From Cohnella sp. CFH 77786 (GTDB lineage Bacteria > Bacillota > Bacilli > Paenibacillales > Paenibacillaceae), in assembly GCF_019400745.1 (NCBI RefSeq), contig NZ_WJIB01000011.1, positions 1 through 64,000 of the forward strand: a stretch of 64,000 nucleotides of DNA, in the 5' to 3' direction. A program made the position numbers and the translations under genes. Below, in pieces: positions 17,741 through 26,362 of this stretch. Below the pieces are notes generated by a model, which made no database searches, was not told the DNA's origin, and saw only the letters and a program-made list of their open reading frames with translations. The first letter of the stretch is position 1. Every line of letters begins with the position of its first letter.

Positions 17741-17965
17741 CCGTTAAGCCTGCGTCGCAAGCTTAACTCCACCCCCGCGCCACTGTGCCGTCCGTTAAGC
17801 CTGCGTCGCAAGCTTAACTTCACCCCCGCGCCACTGTGCCGTCCGTTAAGCCTGCGTCGCAAGCTTAACTTCACCCCCGCGCCTCTATGCCATCCGTTAC
17901 GCCTGCGCCGCAAGCTTAACTCCACCCCCGCGCCTCTATGCCGTCCGTTAAGCCCGTCCCGCAGT
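17741..17965 (+). repeat. 51-bp tandem repeat array A (about 4.4 copies)
   Basis: CCGTTAAGCC-type units begin at 17741, 17792, 17843, 17894 and 17945, exactly 51 bp apart; the fifth decays after about 20 bp. Each holds two TTAAG/CTTAA half-palindromes around CTGCGTCGCAAG and a CACCCCCGCGCC block. The array lies in the 508-bp gap between the GH10 and FtsH-like genes and no real gene covers it. Its reverse complement is related to the array at 44281. Confidence 0.9.
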
Positions 17966-18161
17966 CTTATTACTCCGCTGTTCCCTAGCCATGCCCGATT
18001 GAACACGCTAGCGTTCCGAGTCTCCGCGAAGGCCATGTTGCGGCCGAATGACAAACGCGTTACAGTTCGGCAACTAAATTCTCCGGCCCCGCAGAGCAGG
18101 CAACTCTCCCGCCAACGGCTCATACAATATCTTCACATCTCTCGCAAAGGAAGTGCGGGCC

Positions 18162-19913
18162 GTGAGGAGATACCATTGGATCAGGTGGAGAAGGTTCCTC
18201 CTCAGGTTCGCCGTCGTCGCGACGCTCGGCGTACTGCTCTGGCGGGGCGGACCGCAAGCCTGGTCGATTGCGCTGAGCGTGCTCGGCCTCTTGCTGCAGC
18301 TGCTGTTCGCGGTCCTGTTCATCATCATCCAGTTCGTCGCCCTCTTCTGGTTTCTCGCGAGGGGAAGAACCTATTGGATCCTGCCCGGCGAGACCGGAGC
18401 GACTTGGGAGGATTACCGCGGGAACCCCGAAATCGTGGAAAACGCGAAACGGATCGTCACGCTGCTGAAGGGCGTCAAAGCGTTCAAGGCAATGGGCGGC
18501 GAAGCGATCCGCGGGCTGCTGCTCTGCGGTCCTCCGGGAACGGGGAAATCGTATTTGGCGCAAGTCATCGCCAACGAGGCGCAGGTGCCGTTCGCGTACG
18601 CGTCGGCTCCCAGCTTCCAGAACATGTTCTTCGGAGTCGGCAACCTGAAGGTGATGCGGATCTACAAGAAAGCCCGCAAGCTGGCCAGGGTATACGGCGC
18701 CTGCATCATTTTCATCGACGAGATCGACGCCATCGGCATGAAGCGGCAGGCGGGAGGGGGCGGCGGGTTCGGAATGTTCAATATGGGCGGCTCCGGGCTG
18801 CTCAACGAGCTGCTCCTGCAGATGGATCCGCCGAACATCGACGGTTCCCGTATCCACAAGCTGCTACGCCTGCTCGGTCTGCGGCGCCGCAAAGCCGACC
18901 GGCCGGCCGTGCTTACGGTCGCGGCGACGAACCTCCCCGACGTGCTTGATTCGGCGCTGCTGCGGCCGGGACGGTTCGACCGGCAGCTGTGGGTCGACTC
19001 CCCGGATTACGACGGGCGGGTGGACGTGTTCCGTTATTACCTGCGGAAAGTGAAGAAGGACGATACGCTGACCCCGGAGAAAGCCGCGCTCGATACGGTC
19101 GGTTACAGTCCGGCGCAGATCAAGCATATTGTCAACGAGGCGGTCGTCATCGCACACCAGCGGGGCGCTCCGCTTGCCGGCTACGAGGATTTCCGCGCCG
19201 CCATGGAGACGTACGAGTGGGGACTGAAGCAGCCGCTCCGCTCGATGAGCGAGGACGAGAAGCGGAACGTCGCTTACCATGAAGCCGGACACGCGGTGGC
19301 CCAGTATATGCTCAAGCCGCACGAACGGGTCTGGAAGGTGACGATCGTCCGACGGGGAGGCGCGCTGGGCCTTGCCGCGACGAAGCCGGTGAACGAGCGG
19401 TACAACCGGAGCGACAGCGAGATTCTGGCGGAAATCCAGGTCTGCCTGGCGGCTCGGGCGGCGGAAGAAGCGTTCCTGGGCAAGAAACTGAACGGCGTCA
19501 CCTCCGACCTGCAGCAAGCCACGGCGCTCGCCGGAGCCTACCTCGGCCTGGTCGGCATGGGTGACGAGCTGTTCAGCTGGCGGGCCGCGGGATCAACCGG
19601 CGAAGGGCTCAAAACGCTCCGGCCCAAAATCAACGAGCTGCTGAAGGACCAGATGTCCCAGGTGAAGCAGCTGCTGCGGGAGCATGCCGATTTCGTGCAC
19701 GTGATCGCGGAGGAGCTTCTCGAACGGGAGGATCTGACCGGCGAGGAGATCGAGCATATCCACATCCGGTTGTACGGCCATGGACGGCCCAAACCGCCGG
19801 CCATCCGGTCCTCGGCGTTTCCCGATGCGCCCGTTCAGGCAGATCCGGACGATGAGCAGCCGGATGCGGCGGTTAAGGATGAGGGGCATTCCGAATCGAA
19901 CGGGGATCGCTAA
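18162..19913 (+). CDS. FtsH-like membrane AAA protease
   Basis: A protein of about 583 aa. Two membrane helices near the N-terminus (about 12-28 and 38-68) are separated by only a few residues, so the periplasmic-type domain of classical FtsH is absent. The AAA domain has Walker A GPPGTGKS (about 123), pore loop MFFGVG, Walker B IIFIDEIDA and the second region of homology ATNLPDVLDSALLRPGRFDR. The M41 zinc site HEAGH (about 373) and a downstream SDLQQAT Asp (about 448) are kept, so it should be an active protease. GTG 18162 fits the SD AAAGG better than GTG 18153. It is likely a second, specialised FtsH paralogue. Confidence 0.88.
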   Translation: MRRYHWIRWRRFLLRFAVVATLGVLLWRGGPQAWSIALSVLGLLLQLLFAVLFIIIQFVALFWFLARGRTYWILPGETGATWEDYRGNPEIVENAKRIVTLLKGVKAFKAMGGEAIRGLLLCGPPGTGKSYLAQVIANEAQVPFAYASAPSFQNMFFGVGNLKVMRIYKKARKLARVYGACIIFIDEIDAIGMKRQAGGGGGFGMFNMGGSGLLNELLLQMDPPNIDGSRIHKLLRLLGLRRRKADRPAVLTVAATNLPDVLDSALLRPGRFDRQLWVDSPDYDGRVDVFRYYLRKVKKDDTLTPEKAALDTVGYSPAQIKHIVNEAVVIAHQRGAPLAGYEDFRAAMETYEWGLKQPLRSMSEDEKRNVAYHEAGHAVAQYMLKPHERVWKVTIVRRGGALGLAATKPVNERYNRSDSEILAEIQVCLAARAAEEAFLGKKLNGVTSDLQQATALAGAYLGLVGMGDELFSWRAAGSTGEGLKTLRPKINELLKDQMSQVKQLLREHADFVHVIAEELLEREDLTGEEIEHIHIRLYGHGRPKPPAIRSSAFPDAPVQADPDDEQPDAAVKDEGHSESNGDR

Positions 19914-19936
19914 CGGATGCCCGCTTCCCCGGGAGG

Positions 19937-20758
19937 TCAGGAAGGATTTGACGAGGAGGCGAGCGACCGGTAACGGGGATGCTCGGAAAGAACGGATGAA
20001 ATCAGTTTGTTGACGACGGGGTGCGGCGAGGAGAACAATTGATCTTTATCGCCGCACCTCTCGATTAACGCTCCTTTCTCCATCACGGCCAAAGCGTCGG
20101 AAATGGAATAAGCCGCTTTCACGTCATGCGTGATAAAAAGATAAGACAGGCCGAATATCGATTTTAAATCGCCCAGAAGCGCCAATATGTTCGTCTGATT
20201 CACCATGTCCAAGCTGCTGACCGCCTCGTCCAGCACGATCAGCTTCGGCTTTAAGGCAATCGCCCTGGCGATGCTGATTCTTTGGAGCTGGCCCCCGCTG
20301 AATTGATGCGGGTACTTCCGCGCATCCTCCGCCTTCAGCCCGACCCTCTCCAGCAGTTCCCCCACGGTTCGATGAAGCTCTCGCGCGGAAAGACGCTCGT
20401 AGTTTTCCAGCGGTTCCCCTACGATTTGCCCGGCCGTCATTCGAGGGTTCACCGAAGAAGTATAGTCCTGAAACACCGCTTGAAGGTCTCGGCGAAGTTG
20501 TCGGCGCGTACTCGCGTCGGCTCGGTACAGATCTTGCCCTTGAAAGAGGACTTGACCTTGCCGCGGTCTTTCCAGCCCGAGGATCACTCTTCCCAGCGTG
20601 CTTTTTCCCGCCCCGCTCGCGCCCAGAAGTCCCAGCCCCATCCCCTGCTCGATGGATAACGACACGCCCGTCAGCACCGGTGTTTGCCTGCCGGCCCGAC
20701 GGAAAAGCCGGGAACCGGCATAGGTATGGGTGACGCCTATAACCTCCAGCAAGCTCAT
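19937..20758 (-). CDS. Metal/opine ABC transporter ATPase (NikE/CntF-like)
   Basis: A 273-aa ATPase with Walker A GASGAGKST (about 47), signature FSGGQLQR (about 159), Walker B LIVLDEAVSSLD and switch His FITHD. The oligopeptide/nickel family is indicated by the YTSSVNPRMT and VGEPLENY segments. The start ATG 20758 overlaps the stop of the MFS gene (ATGA). It is the last gene of a six-gene operon and pairs with the 21954-22787 ATPase as the second nucleotide-binding subunit. Confidence 0.9.
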   Translation of the reverse strand: MSLLEVIGVTHTYAGSRLFRRAGRQTPVLTGVSLSIEQGMGLGLLGASGAGKSTLGRVILGLERPRQGQVLFQGQDLYRADASTRRQLRRDLQAVFQDYTSSVNPRMTAGQIVGEPLENYERLSARELHRTVGELLERVGLKAEDARKYPHQFSGGQLQRISIARAIALKPKLIVLDEAVSSLDMVNQTNILALLGDLKSIFGLSYLFITHDVKAAYSISDALAVMEKGALIERCGDKDQLFSSPHPVVNKLISSVLSEHPRYRSLASSSNPS

Positions 20759-21957
20759 CACGCCACCCCCCGTTTCTTGGACCCTAGTAAAATAAGCAGA
20801 GCCGCTGCTCCAATCCAGATGCAGCCGGCAAACATCGCATGATAGGAATAGGCGTCCGCGACGAGACTCAGCGCCCATGTGCCGACCGACGTTCCGAAAT
20901 CGGCCGCCGCGATGAACAGTCCGATGCCTCTGCCCCGGAAGCGTTCCGGCACGATAAACGAAACATAAGTGACCAGTGTCGGATACAGCATCGACAACGC
21001 CAAACCGTTGCAAACGGCTGCCGTCAATAGAATAGGCAAAGAGTCCGCCGAACGGATCAGCATGACGGCTGCCGTCATGAGAACCAGCAGAACGGCCGCC
21101 GTGCCCGCCGGAAACCGCCCGTCCGTCGGAACGAACTTCCGCCCGAAGAAGCGGACGGTGACGAGAACGGCGGTCTCGGTCATAAAGTACAAGCCTGCGT
21201 AAGGAAGCCCCCGCTTCTCCAGGTACAGAGGAAGAAAAGAAGCGACCGTGCCGATGATCGCCGATGCCAGCAACATGATCACGGAAGGGAAAATCAGCTT
21301 CCGATCCTTCCACCACCGGTAAGTCTCCCCTCCGTAAACGCTCCCTTCCGGGGGACGGTCCGCCGCAGGCCGTTCGGGAGGCTTAACGGTCAAGCCGATG
21401 AGAAGCGTGGCCAAACCGACCGGAATTAACGCCGCGAACAGGTACGGCATCGGCACGCGATCCGCAAAATACAGAGCAAGGAACGGCCCGTAGGTGTACG
21501 GGAGCATGGACGAAAGCGAGAAAAGGGACAGCCCTTGCCCGCGGGATTTGTCCGGCAGCGCTTCGATGATCATGAGATGCGCGACCATGGAGAAGAAGGA
21601 CAGGATCACCCCCTGCGCCATTCGCAGCAGGGCGAAAACCCAGAGCTCGCGGATGAGGTACAAGGATAAGACCGCGACATGAAGCACGAGAACCGTCGTG
21701 AAGACCCGCGACGTGCCGAACTTGTCGACGATTCTGCCCGCAACGGGACGCAGAAACATCGACGTAAACATGTACGCGCCCATAATCAAACCGATCTGCG
21801 ATGGGCTCGCCCCCAGCGCATTCGCGTTCAGCGGAAGCAGGACGAGAAGAATATGGCTGGCGGTATAAAATAAGAGAGATAATAAATAAATCCGGATCGA
21901 TTTCGCTCCGATCGGACGGTCCTGCGAAACCGCTGCAGGCTGCTGGACGGCATTCAT
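20758..21957 (-). CDS. MFS exporter inside metal-uptake operon (CntE-like)
   Basis: A 399-aa major facilitator with 12 helices and the loop motif RPVAGRIVDKFGTSR near 66-80. It lies between the two ATPase genes and overlaps both by four bases, so it belongs to the transport operon. In Staphylococcus aureus the equivalent CntE exports the opine metallophore staphylopine while CntABCDF imports the metal complex. The same division of labour is the best inference here. It is a clear paralogue of the divergent MFS gene at 26363 (shared IGLMMGAYM-like and SFFSMV-like segments). Confidence 0.85.
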   Translation of the reverse strand: MNAVQQPAAVSQDRPIGAKSIRIYLLSLLFYTASHILLVLLPLNANALGASPSQIGLIMGAYMFTSMFLRPVAGRIVDKFGTSRVFTTVLVLHVAVLSLYLIRELWVFALLRMAQGVILSFFSMVAHLMIIEALPDKSRGQGLSLFSLSSMLPYTYGPFLALYFADRVPMPYLFAALIPVGLATLLIGLTVKPPERPAADRPPEGSVYGGETYRWWKDRKLIFPSVIMLLASAIIGTVASFLPLYLEKRGLPYAGLYFMTETAVLVTVRFFGRKFVPTDGRFPAGTAAVLLVLMTAAVMLIRSADSLPILLTAAVCNGLALSMLYPTLVTYVSFIVPERFRGRGIGLFIAAADFGTSVGTWALSLVADAYSYHAMFAGCIWIGAAALLILLGSKKRGVA

Positions 21958-22787
21958 GAGGATAACCGCTCCTTGGTCCGCGGGCCGGCAGGGAAGGCGG
22001 GTCTGGCCTGAAGGAGCTGTTTTGTATACTCCTGCTGCGGATGATCGAACAGCCGGTATACGTCCGCTTTTTCTACGATCCGTCCGTGCTGCATGACGGC
22101 GACCTCGTCCGCCATTTCCGCAATGACCCCCAAGTCGTGGGAAATGAGCAAGATCGCCGTGCCGTATTCGCGGCGGAGGCGGTCCAGTTGGCGGAGTACC
22201 TGCAGTTGGTTGACCGCGTCCAGGGCCGTGGTCGGTTCATCCGCGATGAGCACGGAAGGACGAAGGCACATGGAAACGGCGATCATGACCCGTTGAAGCA
22301 TGCCCCCGCTCAGTTGAAACGGATAGCGCCGCATCAGTTCGGAAGCGTTCGGCAAATTCACGCCCTCCAGAGAGGCGGCTGCCAGCTCGGCCGCTTGTTT
22401 CTTGGTGAGATCCGTGTGGGTGCGGATCGACTCGACGAATTGATCGCCGATCGTGAACACGGGAGAGAAAGCGTTCATCGGATTTTGCATGATGAGGGCG
22501 ATTTCTTTCCCCCGAAGGCGACGCATCTCCTCGGCCCGGATCCCGTTCAGCTCGCGGCCGTTTAATCGGATGCTGCCTTCCACGGAAGTCGTTTTCCGGT
22601 TCAGCAGCTGCAGGAGGGACAAGCTGGTCACCGTTTTGCCGCAGCCGCTTTCCCCCACAAGTCCGAGCACCTCGCCGGGCTTCAGTTCGAAATCGAGATG
22701 ACGGACAAGGGAAGCCGTTCCCTCCGCCGACTTTACTTGTACATGCAGGTCACTTACCCGCAATGCGCTGCGCGGTTTTTCCGTCAT
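21954..22787 (-). CDS. Metal/opine ABC transporter ATPase (NikD/CntD-like)
   Basis: A protein of about 277 aa. It has Walker A GESGCGKTVTS, Q-loop MQNPMNAFSP, signature LSGGMLQR, Walker B VLIADEPTTALD and switch ISHDLGV. These are typical of the DppD/NikD class of peptide/nickel importer ATPases. ATG 22787 with GGGGAAGGA upstream is preferred to TTG 22805. The gene overlaps the preceding permease by 38 nt and the following MFS gene by four, indicating tight translational coupling. Confidence 0.9.
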   Translation of the reverse strand: MTEKPRSALRVSDLHVQVKSAEGTASLVRHLDFELKPGEVLGLVGESGCGKTVTSLSLLQLLNRKTTSVEGSIRLNGRELNGIRAEEMRRLRGKEIALIMQNPMNAFSPVFTIGDQFVESIRTHTDLTKKQAAELAAASLEGVNLPNASELMRRYPFQLSGGMLQRVMIAVSMCLRPSVLIADEPTTALDAVNQLQVLRQLDRLRREYGTAILLISHDLGVIAEMADEVAVMQHGRIVEKADVYRLFDHPQQEYTKQLLQARPAFPAGPRTKERLSS

Positions 22788-23637
22788 GAATCCTTCCCCT
22801 TTCAAAAGCGCCGTTTACGCCGTACCGATCCGCCAACGCCTCACCCAGGATATTGAACGTCACGACCACCAGCAGAATCATCAATCCCGGATACAGCATG
22901 AGCTCCGGATGGCTCCGGATATATCCCTTGCCTTCGTGGATCATGGCTCCCCACTCCGGCATGGGCGGCTGGATGCCGAGACCGAGAAACGACATGGCGG
23001 CGATGTCCATGATCGCCCAGCCGATTTCGAGCGTGCCCATCACGACGATCGGGGGCAGCACGTTCGGAATGATGTGGCGTCTGATGATTTTCCAAGTCGA
23101 AGATCCGCTTATTTTGGCCGCCGTAATAAAGTTCCGTTCCTTCAGATCGAGAACCATGCCCCGGAACATCCGGGCGTAGTACACCCATTGCACCATCACC
23201 ATGGCCAGGACGACCTGCGCCAGTCCGGGGCCGAAGATCCCGACGAGCCCGAGAACGAGCACGAGGGACGGAAACGCCATGACCCCCTCGCAGAACCGCA
23301 TCAGCACGGAATCTACGATGCCTCCTTTATACCCGGCAACCGTTCCGATAAGCAGGCCGATCCCCAGAGCCGAAAGGAAAATCAGGGACGCAAAGCCGAG
23401 CGAATACCGAGCACCATACAACAAACGGGAAAGCGTATCGCGGCCCAAATGATCGGTTCCGAGCGGGTGTTCCCAGGAAGGAGGCTGCAGCTTGTGCGCC
23501 AGATTCACTTGAATCGGATCATGAGGAGCGATCCATGGGGCCAGAACGGTCACCAGAATAAAAAAGCCTAGAACGACCGTGACTGCCAGTGCGGTCTTCC
23601 GGCTCTTCAGGCCGATCCGCATCCTTCTCGCGATCAA
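22750..23637 (-). CDS. Metal/opine ABC permease (NikC/CntC-like)
   Basis: A protein of about 295 aa with six membrane helices. It has the DppC/NikC N-terminal signature (HPLGTDHLGRDTLSRLLYG) and the EAA loop AAKISGSSTWKIIRRHIIPN that contacts the ATPases. The likely start is TTG 23637, which overlaps the upstream stop as TTGA and has AAGGAAG nine bases before it; ATG 23622 has no spacing for an SD. It forms the heterodimeric pore with the 23634-24578 permease. Confidence 0.88.
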   Translation of the reverse strand: MIARRMRIGLKSRKTALAVTVVLGFFILVTVLAPWIAPHDPIQVNLAHKLQPPSWEHPLGTDHLGRDTLSRLLYGARYSLGFASLIFLSALGIGLLIGTVAGYKGGIVDSVLMRFCEGVMAFPSLVLVLGLVGIFGPGLAQVVLAMVMVQWVYYARMFRGMVLDLKERNFITAAKISGSSTWKIIRRHIIPNVLPPIVVMGTLEIGWAIMDIAAMSFLGLGIQPPMPEWGAMIHEGKGYIRSHPELMLYPGLMILLVVVTFNILGEALADRYGVNGAFERGRIHDGKTAQRIAGK

Positions 23638-24578
23638 GATTCGGTTCTTCCTTTCCAGGAAATTCGAGGGTTCAGATACATCTGCAGAAGATCGACGATC
23701 AGATTGCACAAAATGAAGAGACAGGCGGAAAGCAGCACATAACACTGGATGACCGGAATATCCCGATTAAAAATCGCTTCGATGAAATACCTTCCGAACC
23801 CCGGCCAGGAAAAAACCTCCTCGACGATGATCGTCCCGGCCAGCAATTTTCCCATGTTCATTCCCAATCCGGTGAGCATCGGGGAAAAGGCGATTTTGAG
23901 CACGTGCTTGCCCATGATGAGCTTCTCCTTCAACCCTCTTGTTCTGGCATACAAGACATAAGGCTCCCGCAATTGTTCCAACACGCTGGTGCGCAGAAGG
24001 CGGGAATAGACGGCGATCAGTCCCATGGCGAGCGTGAGCGACGGAAGCACGAGATTCGCCAAGGTTCCTTTTCCCTGAACGGGAAGCAGATCGAGTTTGA
24101 CGGCGAAGAAATAAATCAATAGGTAGCCGAGCCAGAACTGCGGAATGGAAGCCCCGAAGAAAGCGAGCAGCCGGCTGATTTGATCGATGACGCCGTTCTT
24201 GTACAACGCCGACAAGAACCCGAGCGGCACGCTGACGATTACGGCCAGCAGGAGGCTGCTGAAAGCGAGCTGGATCGTGGCGGGCATCCGAAGCATCACC
24301 TCGTCCCAAACCGGTTGATTCGAAATATAAGATGTGCCGAAGTCCAGCCGGCACATCTTCATCAAGGCTTGGGCGTATTGTACGAGCAGCGGCTGATCCA
24401 GGCCGAATTCCTGTCTTTTCTGGGCGATCAGCTCCTCGGTCGGCTGGATATGCGACGCGGCCAAATAGGCTTCGGCGGGGTCGACCGGCGAGAGATGGAT
24501 CAGCAAGAACGTGAGGAACGTAGCGAAAAGAAAGATAGGGAGGACGGCGAGAAGCCGTCTCCCGATATAGCTGCCCAT
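23634..24578 (-). CDS. Metal/opine ABC permease (NikB/CntB-like)
   Basis: A 314-aa permease with six helices. It has the DppB/NikB N-terminus (IGRRLLAVLPIFLFATFLTF), a long extracytoplasmic loop (about 35-95) and the coupling loop YARTRGLKEKLIMGKHVLK. ATG 24578 has GGGAGG six bases upstream. The start is 18 nt after the binding-protein gene. It belongs to the six-gene importer operon. Confidence 0.9.
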   Translation of the reverse strand: MGSYIGRRLLAVLPIFLFATFLTFLLIHLSPVDPAEAYLAASHIQPTEELIAQKRQEFGLDQPLLVQYAQALMKMCRLDFGTSYISNQPVWDEVMLRMPATIQLAFSSLLLAVIVSVPLGFLSALYKNGVIDQISRLLAFFGASIPQFWLGYLLIYFFAVKLDLLPVQGKGTLANLVLPSLTLAMGLIAVYSRLLRTSVLEQLREPYVLYARTRGLKEKLIMGKHVLKIAFSPMLTGLGMNMGKLLAGTIIVEEVFSWPGFGRYFIEAIFNRDIPVIQCYVLLSACLFILCNLIVDLLQMYLNPRISWKGRTES

Positions 24579-24596
24579 GACATGCCTCCCAGCCTG

Positions 24597-26225
24597 TTAC
24601 CTTGCGATGTCGAGACTGTTGAACGGATGTTCTTCCCGGTTCGCCGGGAACTGAAACCCGCTTACGTTTTTGTGATAGACAACCGTCTTTTTGATGTAGG
24701 AAATCGGTACGAGCGACGCTTGCTCCTGCAGCGTAGTCAGGATGGAAGCGTACAATTCCGCGCGCTTCTTCTCGTCCGTGGAGGAGAGAGCGTCCTGGAT
24801 TTGCTTCACGAGATGATCTTTCTCCGGCAAGTTCGACAGCGCCGCCGAGAAACCGAAGTCATTCTCGGCAACGACGTGGATGAACGAGTGCGGATCGTAC
24901 GGAGCTCCGTAGTTGCTGGAGAAGTTCAAGTCGAACTCCTTGGCGCGGAACCGTTTGATTTGCTCGGTCAAATCGAGGCCGGTAATGGTCAGCTTCACGC
25001 CGATGGCCGCCCACTCGGCTTGCAGCGTTTCCGCCATCGGCTTCAAAATTTGGTCCGATTTCTCGTAGATCAATTCCAGTTCAAGAGGTTTGCCTTCTTT
25101 CTCGCGGACCGTTTTTCCGTCCGGCAGCTTCCAGCCGGCCTCGTCGAGATAAGCTTTCGCTTTCTCCACGTCATAGCCGATCGGCGTGACGCTGATATCG
25201 GTGTAAGGGAAGTTCGTGGAGAGAATGTTGTCCGCTTTCTCTTCCAAGCCTGCGGTTACGCCGTCAACCATGGCCTGTTTGTTGAAGCCATGCTGCAGGG
25301 CCAGACGCACCCGCAAGTCCGAGAGCGCTGCGTTCGCCGTATTCATCACCATCAGCCTGGTGCCGACCGGCTCGGACACACCCGTTTCGTATTTGCCCGA
25401 ATCTTTCAATTGCTGGAACGCATCCATGCTGATGACGCCTTCGCCGTAGATCAGATCCAAGTCGCCTTTCTCGAAGGCGAGCACGCGCGTCTCTCCGTCC
25501 GGGATCACCTTGATGACGATTTTGTCGGCTTTCGGCTGTTCTCCCCAGTAATTCGGATTGCGGGTGAACTCGGCGTATTCGTCCTTCTTGTAATCCGCGA
25601 GCATCCACGGTCCGGTGCCGACGGGCTTCTTCACGCCTTTGGACGTATCCCCGTCGTCCGGAAACCCGGCTTCGCCTAGAAACCGCACCGGACGGACGAC
25701 CGCAAGTTCTTGCAAGGTCGGATAATAAGCTTGCTTCAACGTCAGTTTGAACGTATATTCGTCAACCGCTTCCGTTTTGTCCAGCGCGGCGATAAACCCA
25801 AGCCAGCTGTGATTCTCGGCTTTCCTCATGATCGCATCGAAATTCTTTTTGACGATGGCCGCGTTAAACGCCGTTCCGTCCGAAAACTTGACGTTTTGGC
25901 GAAGCTTGAACGTGTATGCTTTGCCGTCCGGGGAAATCGTCCACGATTCCGCCAGATGGGGCTCCAGCTTACCTCCGTCCGCGTACCGGACCAGAGGTTC
26001 GTATATCATCGATTGGGCGATCAGTTGCGACGGATTGTAGACATGCGGGTTCATCTCTCCGATATCGCGCGCCCAGGAGAAAGTAATGACCTTATCGCCC
26101 TGACCCGCTGCTTGGCTGGAAGCCGGTGCGGAGTCCGAGTTGGACGAACAAGCCGACAGAATGGCGGAAAGAATCAGTAAAAGTGCGGAAATCCAAGCGA
26201 TGGCTTTACCTTTTGCTGCAAACAT
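24597..26225 (-). CDS. Solute-binding lipoprotein (NikA/CntA-like)
   Basis: A family-5 solute-binding protein of about 542 aa. The signal peptide ends in lipobox LSAC near residue 27, so the protein is lipid-anchored outside the membrane. SBP_bac_5 hallmarks follow: ADGGKLEPHLAESWTIS and YTFKLRQNVKFSDG. It heads the operon SBP-permease-permease-ATPase-MFS-ATPase, the gene content of staphylopine/nickel-type importers, so a divalent-metal-metallophore complex is the likely ligand; a dipeptide is the alternative. ATG 26225 lies 36 nt inside a Fur-like box, so synthesis is probably metal-repressed. Confidence 0.85.
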   Translation of the reverse strand: MFAAKGKAIAWISALLLILSAILSACSSNSDSAPASSQAAGQGDKVITFSWARDIGEMNPHVYNPSQLIAQSMIYEPLVRYADGGKLEPHLAESWTISPDGKAYTFKLRQNVKFSDGTAFNAAIVKKNFDAIMRKAENHSWLGFIAALDKTEAVDEYTFKLTLKQAYYPTLQELAVVRPVRFLGEAGFPDDGDTSKGVKKPVGTGPWMLADYKKDEYAEFTRNPNYWGEQPKADKIVIKVIPDGETRVLAFEKGDLDLIYGEGVISMDAFQQLKDSGKYETGVSEPVGTRLMVMNTANAALSDLRVRLALQHGFNKQAMVDGVTAGLEEKADNILSTNFPYTDISVTPIGYDVEKAKAYLDEAGWKLPDGKTVREKEGKPLELELIYEKSDQILKPMAETLQAEWAAIGVKLTITGLDLTEQIKRFRAKEFDLNFSSNYGAPYDPHSFIHVVAENDFGFSAALSNLPEKDHLVKQIQDALSSTDEKKRAELYASILTTLQEQASLVPISYIKKTVVYHKNVSGFQFPANREEHPFNSLDIAR

Positions 26226-26260
26226 AACGAAAGCGGTCCCCTCTCGGCCAATTTGGTGCA

Positions 26261-26273
26261 AATGATATTCATT
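26261..26273. promoter_or_regulatory. Fur/Zur-box-like palindrome in divergent metal locus
   Basis: AATGATATTCATT is a perfect AATGA-TAT-TCATT palindrome and differs by one base from the Fur core AATGATAATCATT. A looser AATGATAAG copy lies at 26262-26300. It sits between the importer operon and the divergent MFS gene, where it could repress both. Confidence 0.55.
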
Positions 26274-26362
26274 CTCAACGAAATGATAAGAGAAGGACTG
26301 AGAAAAGTCAACCTTTAATTTTCATTTAGGAGGTTGTCGATTCCATGTGATAAGATGGCGCT

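Noticed and set aside
17548..18123. Minus-strand ORF with a 17-residue repeat over array A
   Set aside because: The peptide repeat is a by-product of the 51-bp DNA period; it also overlaps the GH10 end and the start is unsupported.
24180..25679. A 499-codon plus-strand ORF across the metal operon
   Set aside because: It crosses two real minus-strand genes and reads as an antisense shadow.
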